28,598 nt of DNA from Bacillota bacterium (lineage in GTDB: Bacteria > Bacillota > Clostridia > Clostridiales > Caloramatoraceae): NCBI GenBank assembly GCA_023389275.1, contig JAEWEN010000067.1, forward strand, positions 1 through 28,598, read 5' to 3'. Positions 15,813 to 23,187 of the stretch are shown here, one piece after another. Numbering within the stretch: the first letter of the stretch is position 1; each line of letters begins with the position of its first letter. A model generated the notes under the pieces. That model had not been told where the DNA came from. It saw only the letters and a list, made by a program, of their open reading frames with translations, and did not search any database. The position numbers were made by a program, and so were the translations under genes.

Positions 15813-16424
15813 TTAAATAATGCTTATATTAACATTATCTTTTAAATAATTTATATATCCATTTAAGTCCTCTTTTATATTGTCTGTAACTATTAAAACC
15901 TTATTAAATCCATAGTTTTTTATTACCTCTAAAGAAGGCAAATCCTCATCTGTAACTTCATATTGGTTATTAAACTGATTTTTATTTAATTTTTCATTTT
16001 CTAAAAACCTATTATTATCTAAAACAAATGTATATATATTTCCTTTTCCTTTTTCAATTACACTTGATGTATTAATAAGATTTGATATATTGTCTTGGTT
16101 TCCAATAATACCAAATTCATTAAACAAAAAGTTCATTGTAAGTATTATGTGAGACTTAAATTTATTATTTAAAGTCCTTCCTATTTCTAAAGAATCGTTA
16201 AATGCAAGGTCTACTACTATAATAGAGTTTTCATCTAATAATGACTCTATTTTTTTAAGTCTTTTTATATTTTTATCTTTAATATCACTTAAAGTGTTTA
16301 ACTTAAAGTTTGGATATTGTTTTAAAGATACAAAAGGAGTAGCTCTAAAATAGCACTGAAAATCTCCTGCTACATCTCTATATATTTTATAAACATTTTT
16401 TAAATCTATATTTTCTAAATACAT
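15813..16424 (-). CDS. Unrecognised protein in the ATP-grasp operon
   Basis: About 203 aa, soluble, with no signal peptide and no domain that I recognise. The N-terminal part contains DVAGDFQCYFRATPF. The middle is alternating strand and helix: a beta strand SIIVVDLAF, then SHIILTMNFLFNEFG. The end has another strand, KVLIVTDN. This alternation suggests an alpha/beta fold, but no nucleotide-binding motif is seen. I prefer ATG 16424, seven bases after GGGAT, over TTG 16430, which is too close to that site. It starts about 10 bases after the stop of the 56-aa gene and ends 10 bases before the lipoprotein ATG, so it belongs to the same transcript. Confidence 0.7.
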   Translation of the reverse strand: MYLENIDLKNVYKIYRDVAGDFQCYFRATPFVSLKQYPNFKLNTLSDIKDKNIKRLKKIESLLDENSIIVVDLAFNDSLEIGRTLNNKFKSHIILTMNFLFNEFGIIGNQDNISNLINTSSVIEKGKGNIYTFVLDNNRFLENEKLNKNQFNNQYEVTDEDLPSLEVIKNYGFNKVLIVTDNIKEDLNGYINYLKDNVNISII

Positions 16425-16433
16425 TTTCAATCC

Positions 16434-16604
16434 CTAAAATACAATTGCAAAAACATTTTGTAAACTTAAAAGATGAGTATATCCATTTTCACATTTTACA
16501 GTAACCATATGTTGTCCATATTCTTTTACGATTCCTGTAATAACTGAAGTTGGAGTATCTTTTTCATATTCCTCTGGTGTTTTATAAATATATATTTCTT
16601 TCAT
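16434..16604 (-). CDS. 56-aa protein, first gene of the ATP-grasp operon
   Basis: MKEIYIYKTPEEY... to ...QNVFAIVF, 56 residues, with RBS GAGGTGG placed correctly before ATG 16604. The sequence looks like a small beta-rich domain: alternating hydrophobic residues in SVITGIVKEYG, HMVTVKCENG and YTHLLSLQNVF, with one Cys. Its stop lies 9 nt before the next ATG. The good RBS, tight spacing and coding-like composition support a real gene. I do not recognise a family; position as first gene could also mean a regulator or a scaffold, which is a guess. Confidence 0.65.
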   Translation of the reverse strand: MKEIYIYKTPEEYEKDTPTSVITGIVKEYGQHMVTVKCENGYTHLLSLQNVFAIVF

Positions 16605-16765
16605 AGAACCACCTCATTAAAATTATTTAATTTATAAAATTGTACCATATTTTACCCTTTAAAAAGTAACAATATTTATTCTAATTTTAATTTAATATAT
16701 ATAGCTAAACACTATAGGTCTACTATTTTAATATTTGCAAAATCAATTTCATATGGAAAAATTTA

Positions 16766-16777
16766 TATGTTAACATA
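16766..16777 (+). promoter_or_regulatory. Palindrome TATGTTAACATA, candidate operator of the ABC operon
   Basis: A perfect 12-bp palindrome about 53 bases before the GTG start of the first transporter gene, in the 225-nt gap (16605-16829) between divergent operons. AT-rich promoter-like hexamers surround it, but I cannot name the factor. The rest of the gap shows no clear structure. Confidence 0.35.
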
Positions 16778-16829
16778 AAGTTTGGAATATCATTTTTGTA
16801 CTATATTTTCTCATTTGGAGGTTTGTTTT

Positions 16830-17867
16830 GTGAACATAAAACTCGAAAATGTCACTAAAGCATACAAAAATTTTTTAGCAATTGAAAATCTTAATATTGA
16901 AATAGAAAGCGGTAGTTTAGTTTGTATTTTAGGTCCTAGTGGCTGTGGAAAAAGTACTATTCTTTCACTTATAGCAGGACTTGAGGATTTATCATCTGGA
17001 AATATTTATTTTGATAACAAAAATGTAAATGATTTATCACCTGATAATAGAGATATTGGTATGGTATTTCAAAACTATTCTCTTTATCCTCATATGAGTG
17101 TTTTAGATAATATAACTTTTCCTCTTAAAATGAAAGGTATAAAAAAATCTATTCGCTTAAAAAAAGCTTTAGAAGTATGCGAAATGCTTGAAATAAAAGA
17201 TCTTTTAAAAAGAAAACCTAAAAATTTATCTGGGGGACAGCAACAACGTGTTGCTATAGCAAGAGCTATAATTAAAAACCCTAAAATTCTTCTTTTAGAT
17301 GAACCTTTATCTAATTTAGATGCAAGACTTCGAATAGATTTAAGGGAAGAAATTAAAAAGGTGCAAAAATCCTTAGGTATTACAACCCTTTTAGTTACAC
17401 ATGATCAAGAAGAAGCTTTAAGTATATCAGACAAGGTTATTCTTTTAGACAAAGGAGTAGTTAAAGAACACTCTACCCCTGAAGAAATGTATTTAAATCC
17501 TTGTAATTTATTTTCTGCCTCCTTTTTAGGAAATCCTAAAATCAACCTTTTTAAAGGATTTATTAAAGATGAATCTATATACATTAAAGGAGAAGAAAAT
17601 CTTAAATTATCTGCTGATTATATTAATTATGCTACTAAAAATGAAAACATAACCTTAGGTATTAGACCTGAAGACTTAATATTATGTAAAGATAATGGAA
17701 CTTTAAGTGGAGAAGTTTTATCTATTCAAACCCTTGGTAAAGATGTTTATGTTAAAGCACTTATTAATGGCTTAACTTTTACATGTTGTACCAACTGGGA
17801 CAAGCCATTAAATATACATGATAAGATACACTTTAATATAAAAAGACTTCATATACTGGAGAGTTAA
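16830..17867 (+). CDS. ABC transporter ATPase, UgpC/MalK type
   Basis: A 345-aa cytoplasmic ATPase of a carbohydrate-class importer. It has Walker A LGPSGCGKST, Q-loop MVFQNYSLYPHMSV, signature LSGGQQQRVAIARA, Walker B ILLLDEPLSNLDARL and H-loop LVTHDQEE. A C-terminal regulatory OB/TOBE region follows (about 235-345, with TLGIRPEDLIL). The start is GTG 16830, with GGAGG seven bases before. The frame extends upstream to an ATG at 16782, but that has no RBS and would add a non-homologous leader. One base separates its stop from the next ATG. Such ATPases are often shared among several importers; here a full set of partners follows. Confidence 0.88.
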   Translation: MNIKLENVTKAYKNFLAIENLNIEIESGSLVCILGPSGCGKSTILSLIAGLEDLSSGNIYFDNKNVNDLSPDNRDIGMVFQNYSLYPHMSVLDNITFPLKMKGIKKSIRLKKALEVCEMLEIKDLLKRKPKNLSGGQQQRVAIARAIIKNPKILLLDEPLSNLDARLRIDLREEIKKVQKSLGITTLLVTHDQEEALSISDKVILLDKGVVKEHSTPEEMYLNPCNLFSASFLGNPKINLFKGFIKDESIYIKGEENLKLSADYINYATKNENITLGIRPEDLILCKDNGTLSGEVLSIQTLGKDVYVKALINGLTFTCCTNWDKPLNIHDKIHFNIKRLHILES

Positions 17868-17868
17868 A

Positions 17869-18753
17869 ATGAAAAAACTAATAACTAAAAATACAGAACT
17901 AAAAGCTTTTATATATTTACTTCCAGCTTTATGTGTTATTACAGTATTTCAAATTTACCCTATATTTAAGTCATTTATTATGGGATTTTATGTAAAGTTT
18001 GATTATTTAACAGATACTGTTTATGAAACAGGGTTTGATAATTTTAAATATGTTTTAAGTGATGAAAATTTTATACTAGCTCTTAAAAACACTACTATAT
18101 TTGCAGGTATTGCAGCTCCTGTTGGAATTATTGTGGCTCTTTTATTCGCATTGATTTTAAACTCAATTAAAAGATTTCAAGTTTTTTTTAGGAGTATGTT
18201 TTTTCTTCCATTTGTTACTTCAACTACTGCAATTGCAGTTATTTTTAGATGGATGCTTAATAAAGACTATGGTATTGTAAACTCCTTTTTAACTACACTA
18301 GGTATGGCAAAAATAGATTGGTTAACTAATCCTAAAATGACTATTCCTATTTTAGTTTTTCTAAGTGTTTGGAAAGGCCTTGGCTACAGAATAATTATTA
18401 TATTAGCTGCACTTCAAAACATAGATAAAAAATACTATTTAGCTAGTAGAATTGACGGAGCTTCTAATTTAAAAAGTATATTTTATATTACTCTGCCACT
18501 TATTAAACCAAGTATTATATTTTTATCAATTACCTCTGTTATTTCATCATTTAAACTATTTGATGAGGTTTATATTTTATATGGACAAAAACCTGGTCCT
18601 ATTCAAAGTGGACTTACTATTGTTTATTACATATTTGATAAATTTTATAGTCACTGGGAATTTGCAACAGCAGCAGCTGCTGCATTTATATTGTTTTGTA
18701 TTATATTATTTTTTACTGTTATTCAACTTATATTTACTAGAAACAAAGACTAG
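17869..18753 (+). CDS. ABC transporter permease, UgpA/MalF-like
   Basis: A 294-aa integral membrane protein with six predicted helices. The cytoplasmic EAA loop appears as YYLASRIDGASNLKSIFYITLPLI (roughly 194-217), the site that contacts the ATPase. The first helix is FIYLLPALCVITVFQIYPI. It belongs to the sugar/glycerol-phosphate permease family (binding-protein-dependent, MalF type). Its RBS (GGAGAG) lies in the end of the ATPase gene, and the second permease gene starts 9 nt after its stop. Confidence 0.9.
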   Translation: MKKLITKNTELKAFIYLLPALCVITVFQIYPIFKSFIMGFYVKFDYLTDTVYETGFDNFKYVLSDENFILALKNTTIFAGIAAPVGIIVALLFALILNSIKRFQVFFRSMFFLPFVTSTTAIAVIFRWMLNKDYGIVNSFLTTLGMAKIDWLTNPKMTIPILVFLSVWKGLGYRIIIILAALQNIDKKYYLASRIDGASNLKSIFYITLPLIKPSIIFLSITSVISSFKLFDEVYILYGQKPGPIQSGLTIVYYIFDKFYSHWEFATAAAAAFILFCIILFFTVIQLIFTRNKD

Positions 18754-18762
18754 GAGACTAAT

Positions 18763-19602
18763 ATGATATTAAAATCAAAACGCAAAAAAAGTTTAAGTAA
18801 AATTATATTTTATTTTATATTAGCACTTGGTACTTTAGGTGTTTTTATGCCATTTTTATGGATGATACTAACTGCACTTAAACCTTTCAATGAAGTAATG
18901 ATAATGCCTCCAAAATGGATTCCCTCTACTTTTCAATGGGAAAACTTTAAGGAAGCATTTAATGCAGTTCCATATAAAAAATATTTATTTAATAGTATAT
19001 TCGTAGCTGTTTGTGTTACTTTAAGTGAAATTATAACAACTGTTTTAGCAGCTTTTGCATTTGTATATATACCTTTTAGATTTAAAAAAATATTGTTTGT
19101 TATTTTAATTGGAACAATGATGGTTCCTGGGGAAATTTTAATGATTCCTAACTATGTTACTCTTAGTAACCTTAACTGGATTAACACATATAAAGCTCTT
19201 ATTTTTCCTTGGTGTGCTAGTATTTTTTCTATATTTTTATTAAAACAGCAATTTGAATCTATCCCAAAGTCATACTATAAATCAGCAAAAATAGATGGAT
19301 GTTCTGATTTTAGATTTTTAGTTACTATACTAACCCCTATGTCAAAATCAACACTAGTATCTATTGGAATACTTAAATTTATAAATTGCTGGAATTCATA
19401 TGTATGGCCACTTATAACAACAAATTCAGATGAAATGCGTACCTTACCTGTTGGACTTATGGCATTTTCAACAGAGTCAGGTACTGATTATCATATATTA
19501 ATGGCCTTTTCTATCCTAATGATTTCACCTGTAATTTTACTTTATTTAATAACTCAAAATTATGTTATTAAAGGTGTAAACAGCTCTGGATTAAAAGGAT
19601 AA
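18763..19602 (+). CDS. ABC transporter permease, UgpE/MalG-like
   Basis: A 279-aa integral membrane protein, second half of the translocation pore. It begins with a basic tail (KSKRKKS), then a helix ending in PFLWMILTALKPFNEV, a MalG-family hallmark. The EAA loop is YYKSAKIDGCSDFRFLVTIL, with the conserved Gly. The C-terminal end YVIKGVNSSGLKG matches the typical G-x-KG ending of this family. RBS AGGAG. 25 nt separate it from the binding-protein gene. Confidence 0.9.
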   Translation: MILKSKRKKSLSKIIFYFILALGTLGVFMPFLWMILTALKPFNEVMIMPPKWIPSTFQWENFKEAFNAVPYKKYLFNSIFVAVCVTLSEIITTVLAAFAFVYIPFRFKKILFVILIGTMMVPGEILMIPNYVTLSNLNWINTYKALIFPWCASIFSIFLLKQQFESIPKSYYKSAKIDGCSDFRFLVTILTPMSKSTLVSIGILKFINCWNSYVWPLITTNSDEMRTLPVGLMAFSTESGTDYHILMAFSILMISPVILLYLITQNYVIKGVNSSGLKG

Positions 19603-19627
19603 AATATTATAAAAACGGGGGATAAAA

Positions 19628-20971
19628 ATGAAAAAAACGCTATTATCTTTTTTATTATGTTTAGCTATGCTATCAACTTTACTTGTTGGTTGTAGTAGTA
19701 AAAGTGAAGAAACAAGTAGTCAAAAACAAGAAACTTCTACTCTTCCAACTAAAATAACAAAGCCAGTTGAAATATCATTTTGGCATGCTATGGGTGGAAA
19801 AAATGAAGAAGCTATTAAAAAAATCACTGAGGATTTTAAAAAGCAAAATCCAAACATTACAGTTACATTAGTAAACCAAGGTAAGTATCCTGAGCTATTT
19901 GAAAAACTAATGGCTTCTGCTAAATCTAAACAACTACCTACTATGAGTCAGATTTATTCAAATCGTTTATCATGGTATATATCTAAAAATTTAGTTGAAG
20001 ATTTAACTCCTTATATGAATGATAAGGAAACAGGATTTAAACCAGAAGAAATTTCTGATATTCCTAAAATGTTTTTAGATGATGGTATTTGGAATGATAA
20101 ACAATATGCACTACCTTTTAATAAAAGCCAAATGGTTCTTTACTACAATGAAGACATGTTAAATAAAGCAGGTATTAAACCTCCAACTACTTGGGCTGAA
20201 TGGACTGAGGCAGCTAAAAAGCTAACTGTAGACAATGATAAAGATGGTAATCCTGATGTTTATGGATGCGTTTTTGCAAATAACATTTCTACAGATATTG
20301 CTCCATGGCTTAAACAAGCTGGTGGAGATACAATGAATGAAAAAACTAATGAATTATATTTTAATACTGGCTCTACTAAAGAAGCTGTAGGATTTTTAAA
20401 TGGTATGATTCAATCAAAAACAGCTCGTTTAGCTGGAGATGATAAAGATGCTAATGTTCCGCTACAAGATGGACGTGCTGCTATGTGTGTAGCTTCAACA
20501 TCTGCTCTTCCTTACATAGAAAAAGGAACAAAAGAAGGTATTAAAATAAACGCTGTTAAACTTCCTTCAAATAAAAACGATGCTCAATTATTTTATGGTA
20601 CAAATGTAACTGTATTTGCCTCTGGTACTAAAGAGCAAAAACAAGCTGCTTTCGAATATATAAAATTCCTAACTAATACAGAAAACACTGCTTATTTCGC
20701 AGCTCAAACAGGATATATTCCTGTAAGAAAATCTGCTAAGGAAAATCCTGTATTCTCTAAAGTTCTAAGTGAAAAACCTATTAAACAACTTTCATTTAAC
20801 TGCTTTGACACAGGATTCCAAGGAACTAGAAACATAGGTGGTAAAAATGCACTAGATGAGCTTGGAGTACAACTTGATCTTGTATTTAGTGGAAAAAAAT
20901 CTATTGATGATGCGTTAAAAGATGCTCAAACAAATGGAGAAAATGCTCTTAAAAAAGCTCAAAGTAATTAA
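19628..20971 (+). CDS. Extracellular solute-binding lipoprotein, UgpB-like
   Basis: A 447-aa family-1 solute-binding protein. It has a signal peptide with lipobox LLVGC (Cys22), a Ser/Glu/Thr linker, and the mature domain from about 45. Features recalling the sn-glycerol-3-phosphate receptor UgpB are VEISFWHAMGG at the start, QGKYPELFEKLMA, and YALPFNKSQMVLYYNEDML. On that basis the operon may import glycerol-3-phosphate or glycerophosphodiesters; maltose or another sugar remains possible. RBS GGGGG. A terminator follows, so the operon is ATPase, permease, permease, receptor. No catabolic gene (ugpQ, glpK) is linked, which leaves the substrate open. Confidence 0.85.
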   Translation: MKKTLLSFLLCLAMLSTLLVGCSSKSEETSSQKQETSTLPTKITKPVEISFWHAMGGKNEEAIKKITEDFKKQNPNITVTLVNQGKYPELFEKLMASAKSKQLPTMSQIYSNRLSWYISKNLVEDLTPYMNDKETGFKPEEISDIPKMFLDDGIWNDKQYALPFNKSQMVLYYNEDMLNKAGIKPPTTWAEWTEAAKKLTVDNDKDGNPDVYGCVFANNISTDIAPWLKQAGGDTMNEKTNELYFNTGSTKEAVGFLNGMIQSKTARLAGDDKDANVPLQDGRAAMCVASTSALPYIEKGTKEGIKINAVKLPSNKNDAQLFYGTNVTVFASGTKEQKQAAFEYIKFLTNTENTAYFAAQTGYIPVRKSAKENPVFSKVLSEKPIKQLSFNCFDTGFQGTRNIGGKNALDELGVQLDLVFSGKKSIDDALKDAQTNGENALKKAQSN

Positions 20972-20977
20972 CAAACT

Positions 20978-21001
20978 GGGTAGAATTATCTACCCTTTTT
21001 T
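20978..21001 (+). terminator. Terminator of the UgpB-like operon
   Basis: GGGTAGA-ATTA-TCTACCC followed by TTTTTT. The stem is identical to that of the terminator at 10100-10127. Confidence 0.9.
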
Positions 21002-21065
21002 ATTTATAAAAATTTAAGTATAATTTAAACTCTTCTTCTTTTAAAATATTATAAACCTTTATGTA

Positions 21066-21094
21066 TTGACAACAATCTCTGCCTAATATAAGAT
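21066..21094 (+). promoter_or_regulatory. Sigma-A promoter of the siderophore importer operon
   Basis: TTGACA (perfect -35), 17-nt spacer, TAAGAT. Predicted transcription start near 21101, giving a leader of roughly 130 nt. Confidence 0.75.
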
Positions 21095-21101
21095 TATAGA
21101 T

Positions 21102-21117
21102 GTTAGCCCTATCTAAC
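21102..21117 (+). promoter_or_regulatory. Operator copy 1, GTTAG-N6-CTAAC, at the transcription start
   Basis: GTTAG CCCTAT CTAAC lies just after the predicted start site, so a bound protein would block transcription. The same half-sites and spacing recur at 21197-21212. Half-sites of the TTAG/CTAA kind are typical of DtxR-type (iron or manganese) repressors, but the spacing differs from the classic diphtheria-type box, so the factor is inferred only. Confidence 0.6.
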
Positions 21118-21155
21118 TAAATCATATTATAAATTACATATTAAACTTATAAAAG

Positions 21156-21186
21156 CTATAATATTAAAGTATTTATAGATTTTTTT
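21156..21186 (+). terminator. Weak hairpin plus U-tract in the yclN leader (possible attenuator)
   Basis: CTATAA / TTATAG followed by seven T in the untranslated leader. The stem is only six A/T-rich pairs, so it is weak; it might cause pausing or early termination. Confidence 0.25.
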
Positions 21187-21195
21187 ACGCATATA

Positions 21196-21213
21196 AGTTA
21201 GCTTAAGCTAACT
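21196..21213 (+). promoter_or_regulatory. Operator copy 2, perfect 18-bp palindrome before the yclN RBS
   Basis: AGTTAGCTTAAGCTAACT reads the same on both strands and contains GTTAG-N6-CTAAC, like copy 1. It ends two bases before the RBS GAAGGGAG. As RNA it could also fold into a hairpin next to the ribosome site. Confidence 0.65.
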
Positions 21214-21229
21214 AGAAGGGAGTGACTTT

Positions 21230-22213
21230 ATTATAGTATCTACATATGAAAAACCTAAACTTAAGCCTAATTATTTTCGGATTATACTTTTAAGTTTACT
21301 TGTAATACTCACTATAGTTTCTTTACATATAGGAGTTTCTGAGTTTAGTTTAATTAGACTACTTAAAGGAGAAGAAGCTGATAGTTTTATAGGAATAATT
21401 AGCAGATTTCCTAGAACCCTTAGCATTATAATTACTGGTGCAGGTCTTAGTATTGCAGGTCTTATAATGCAAACTATTACAAATAATAAATTTGTCTCTC
21501 CTTCAACTGCTGGAACTATGGAATGGTGTAGACTAGGTGTAATGCTTGCTATTTTATTTACAGCAGGTGCATCACCTTTAGTAAAAGTTTCACTTGCCTT
21601 TGTAGTTTCACTATGTGGAACACTATTATTTATGAACTTACTAAACAAAATGCAGTTTAAAAATGCATTTATGGTTCCTTTAATAGGTATGATGATGGGA
21701 AACGTAGTTAGTTCAATTACTACATTTGTAGCATATAAGTATGAAATTATACAAAACATTTCATCATGGCTTCAAGGAAACTTTTCATTAATAATAAAGG
21801 GCAATTATGAAATTCTTTATTTTGGAATTCCATGTGTTATTATAGCTTACATATATGCTAACAAGTTTACAATTGCAGGTATGGGAGAAAGCTTTGCTAC
21901 AAATCTTGGACTTAATCATAAAAAAGTTGTTCTTTTAGGATTAATTATAGTAGCTTTTATTACATCACTAATAGTAGTTACTATAGGAAGCATTCCTTTT
22001 ATAGGTCTTATTATTCCAAACCTTATATCAATGTTTAAAGGAGATAACCTAAAAGGAACCTTATTTGATACAGCTATTTTAGGTTCTGTTTTTGTACTAG
22101 CCTGTGATATTATAGGTAGAGTTTTAATTAGTCCTTATGAAATTAACGTTAGTGTTGTTATTAGTGTTTTAGGAAGTTTAATATTTATAGCAATACTATT
22201 TAAGAAAAAATAA
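21230..22213 (+). CDS. yclN: Siderophore ABC importer permease (FecCD type), apparent AUU start
   Basis: About 327 aa, the usual length of FecCD/BtuC permeases with nine to ten helices. Family marks are SRFPRTLSIIITGAGLSIAGLIMQTIT (a hallmark gating and coupling region near residue 65), the STAGT stretch that follows, and the C-terminal SIPFIGLIIPNLI. The frame is open from a TAA ending at 21211, and homologous sequence begins well before the first ATG (21467), which would remove the first two helices. No ATG, GTG or TTG exists in frame upstream of it. The best start is ATT 21230, seven bases after GGAG of the strong RBS GAAGGGAG. The operon order and the binding protein match Bacillus YclNOPQ (petrobactin-type uptake). 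Confidence 0.85.
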   Translation: MIVSTYEKPKLKPNYFRIILLSLLVILTIVSLHIGVSEFSLIRLLKGEEADSFIGIISRFPRTLSIIITGAGLSIAGLIMQTITNNKFVSPSTAGTMEWCRLGVMLAILFTAGASPLVKVSLAFVVSLCGTLLFMNLLNKMQFKNAFMVPLIGMMMGNVVSSITTFVAYKYEIIQNISSWLQGNFSLIIKGNYEILYFGIPCVIIAYIYANKFTIAGMGESFATNLGLNHKKVVLLGLIIVAFITSLIVVTIGSIPFIGLIIPNLISMFKGDNLKGTLFDTAILGSVFVLACDIIGRVLISPYEINVSVVISVLGSLIFIAILFKKK

Positions 22214-22236
22214 ACTAAGAAAGTGGTAGTTATTTA

Positions 22237-23187
22237 ATGTCATATAAAAAGAAAGTTATTATATTAATGTTATTAACTTTTATAATGGCTGGTATTTTTA
22301 TCTTTGCAGGATTAAATGAAAGTAATATAGATTTTTTTCTTCCTAGAAGATTATTAAAAGTTTCAGCTATTTTAATAACATGTTATTGTATAGGGTATTC
22401 TTCAGTTACTTTTCAAACTATTACTAACAACAAAATATTAACCCCAAGTGTAATGGGTCTTGATTCTTTATATCTTTTTATACAAACAATAATTGTATTT
22501 TTCTTTGGATCAAGACAGTTATCTATGATGACAGGCTTACCTAATTTCCTACTATCTGTTGGATTTATGGTACTATCCTCATGTCTACTATTTCTTCTGC
22601 TTTTTAAAAACGAAGGTAAAAGTGTTTACTTTTTAGTTTTAGCAGGAATGATTATAGGTGGCCTTTTTAGTGGATTAACTACATTTATGCAGGTTTTGCT
22701 TGATCCAAATGAATTTTTAATTCTTCAAGGAAAAATGTTTGCTAGTTTTAACAACATTAATGGGGATATATTTTGGATATGTGTTGTAATTTTAATAATA
22801 GTAATACTAGTAACAATAAAAGACTATGGAAAGCTTGATGCAATATCTTTAGGAACAGATATTGCAATAAACCTTGGTGTATCTTATAAAAAGATGGTTT
22901 TTAAAAACCTTTTAATTACATCTATTTTAGTATCTATATCAACAGCTTTAACAGGTCCTATTACGTTTTTAGGAATATTAGTTGCTAGTTTATCCCGTGA
23001 AATACTAAAAACATACCATCATACATGGAGAGTTTTAGGCGCAGTATTTTTAGGAGCATTTTCTATTTTACTAGGACAAATACTTGTAGAAAGAGTATTT
23101 GAATTTGATACTACAATTAGTGTTATTATAAACTTTATAGGTGGTATTTACTTTATTTACCTAATGCTAAAGGAGGGGAAAAAGTGA
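22237..23187 (+). CDS. yclO: Siderophore ABC importer permease (FecCD type)
   Basis: A 316-aa multi-helix permease, partner of the preceding one. It starts SYKKKVIILMLLTF; the FecCD core includes ITNNKILTPSVMGLDSLY, parallel to NNKFVSPSTAGTM in the first permease, and the ending GPITFLGILVASLSRE is the typical segment near the ATPase-coupling helix. Together the two would form a heterodimeric pore. The RBS is weak (AAAGTGG). Its TGA stop overlaps the GTG start of the ATPase gene by four bases. Confidence 0.9.
   Translation: MSYKKKVIILMLLTFIMAGIFIFAGLNESNIDFFLPRRLLKVSAILITCYCIGYSSVTFQTITNNKILTPSVMGLDSLYLFIQTIIVFFFGSRQLSMMTGLPNFLLSVGFMVLSSCLLFLLLFKNEGKSVYFLVLAGMIIGGLFSGLTTFMQVLLDPNEFLILQGKMFASFNNINGDIFWICVVILIIVILVTIKDYGKLDAISLGTDIAINLGVSYKKMVFKNLLITSILVSISTALTGPITFLGILVASLSREILKTYHHTWRVLGAVFLGAFSILLGQILVERVFEFDTTISVIINFIGGIYFIYLMLKEGKK

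Noticed and set aside
10115..16604. Defence or toxin-antitoxin island.
   Set aside because: No nuclease, toxin, reverse transcriptase or restriction motifs are seen; the genes are envelope, redox and ligase types.
16782..16829. Longer N-terminus for the ABC ATPase starting at ATG 16782.
   Set aside because: No RBS before it; GTG 16830 has GGAGG at good distance and begins the homologous region (NIKLENVTKAYKNF).
21271..21759. Minus-strand open frame of 162 codons over the yclN 5' region.
   Set aside because: Antisense shadow of conserved FecCD permease sequence, with no RBS.
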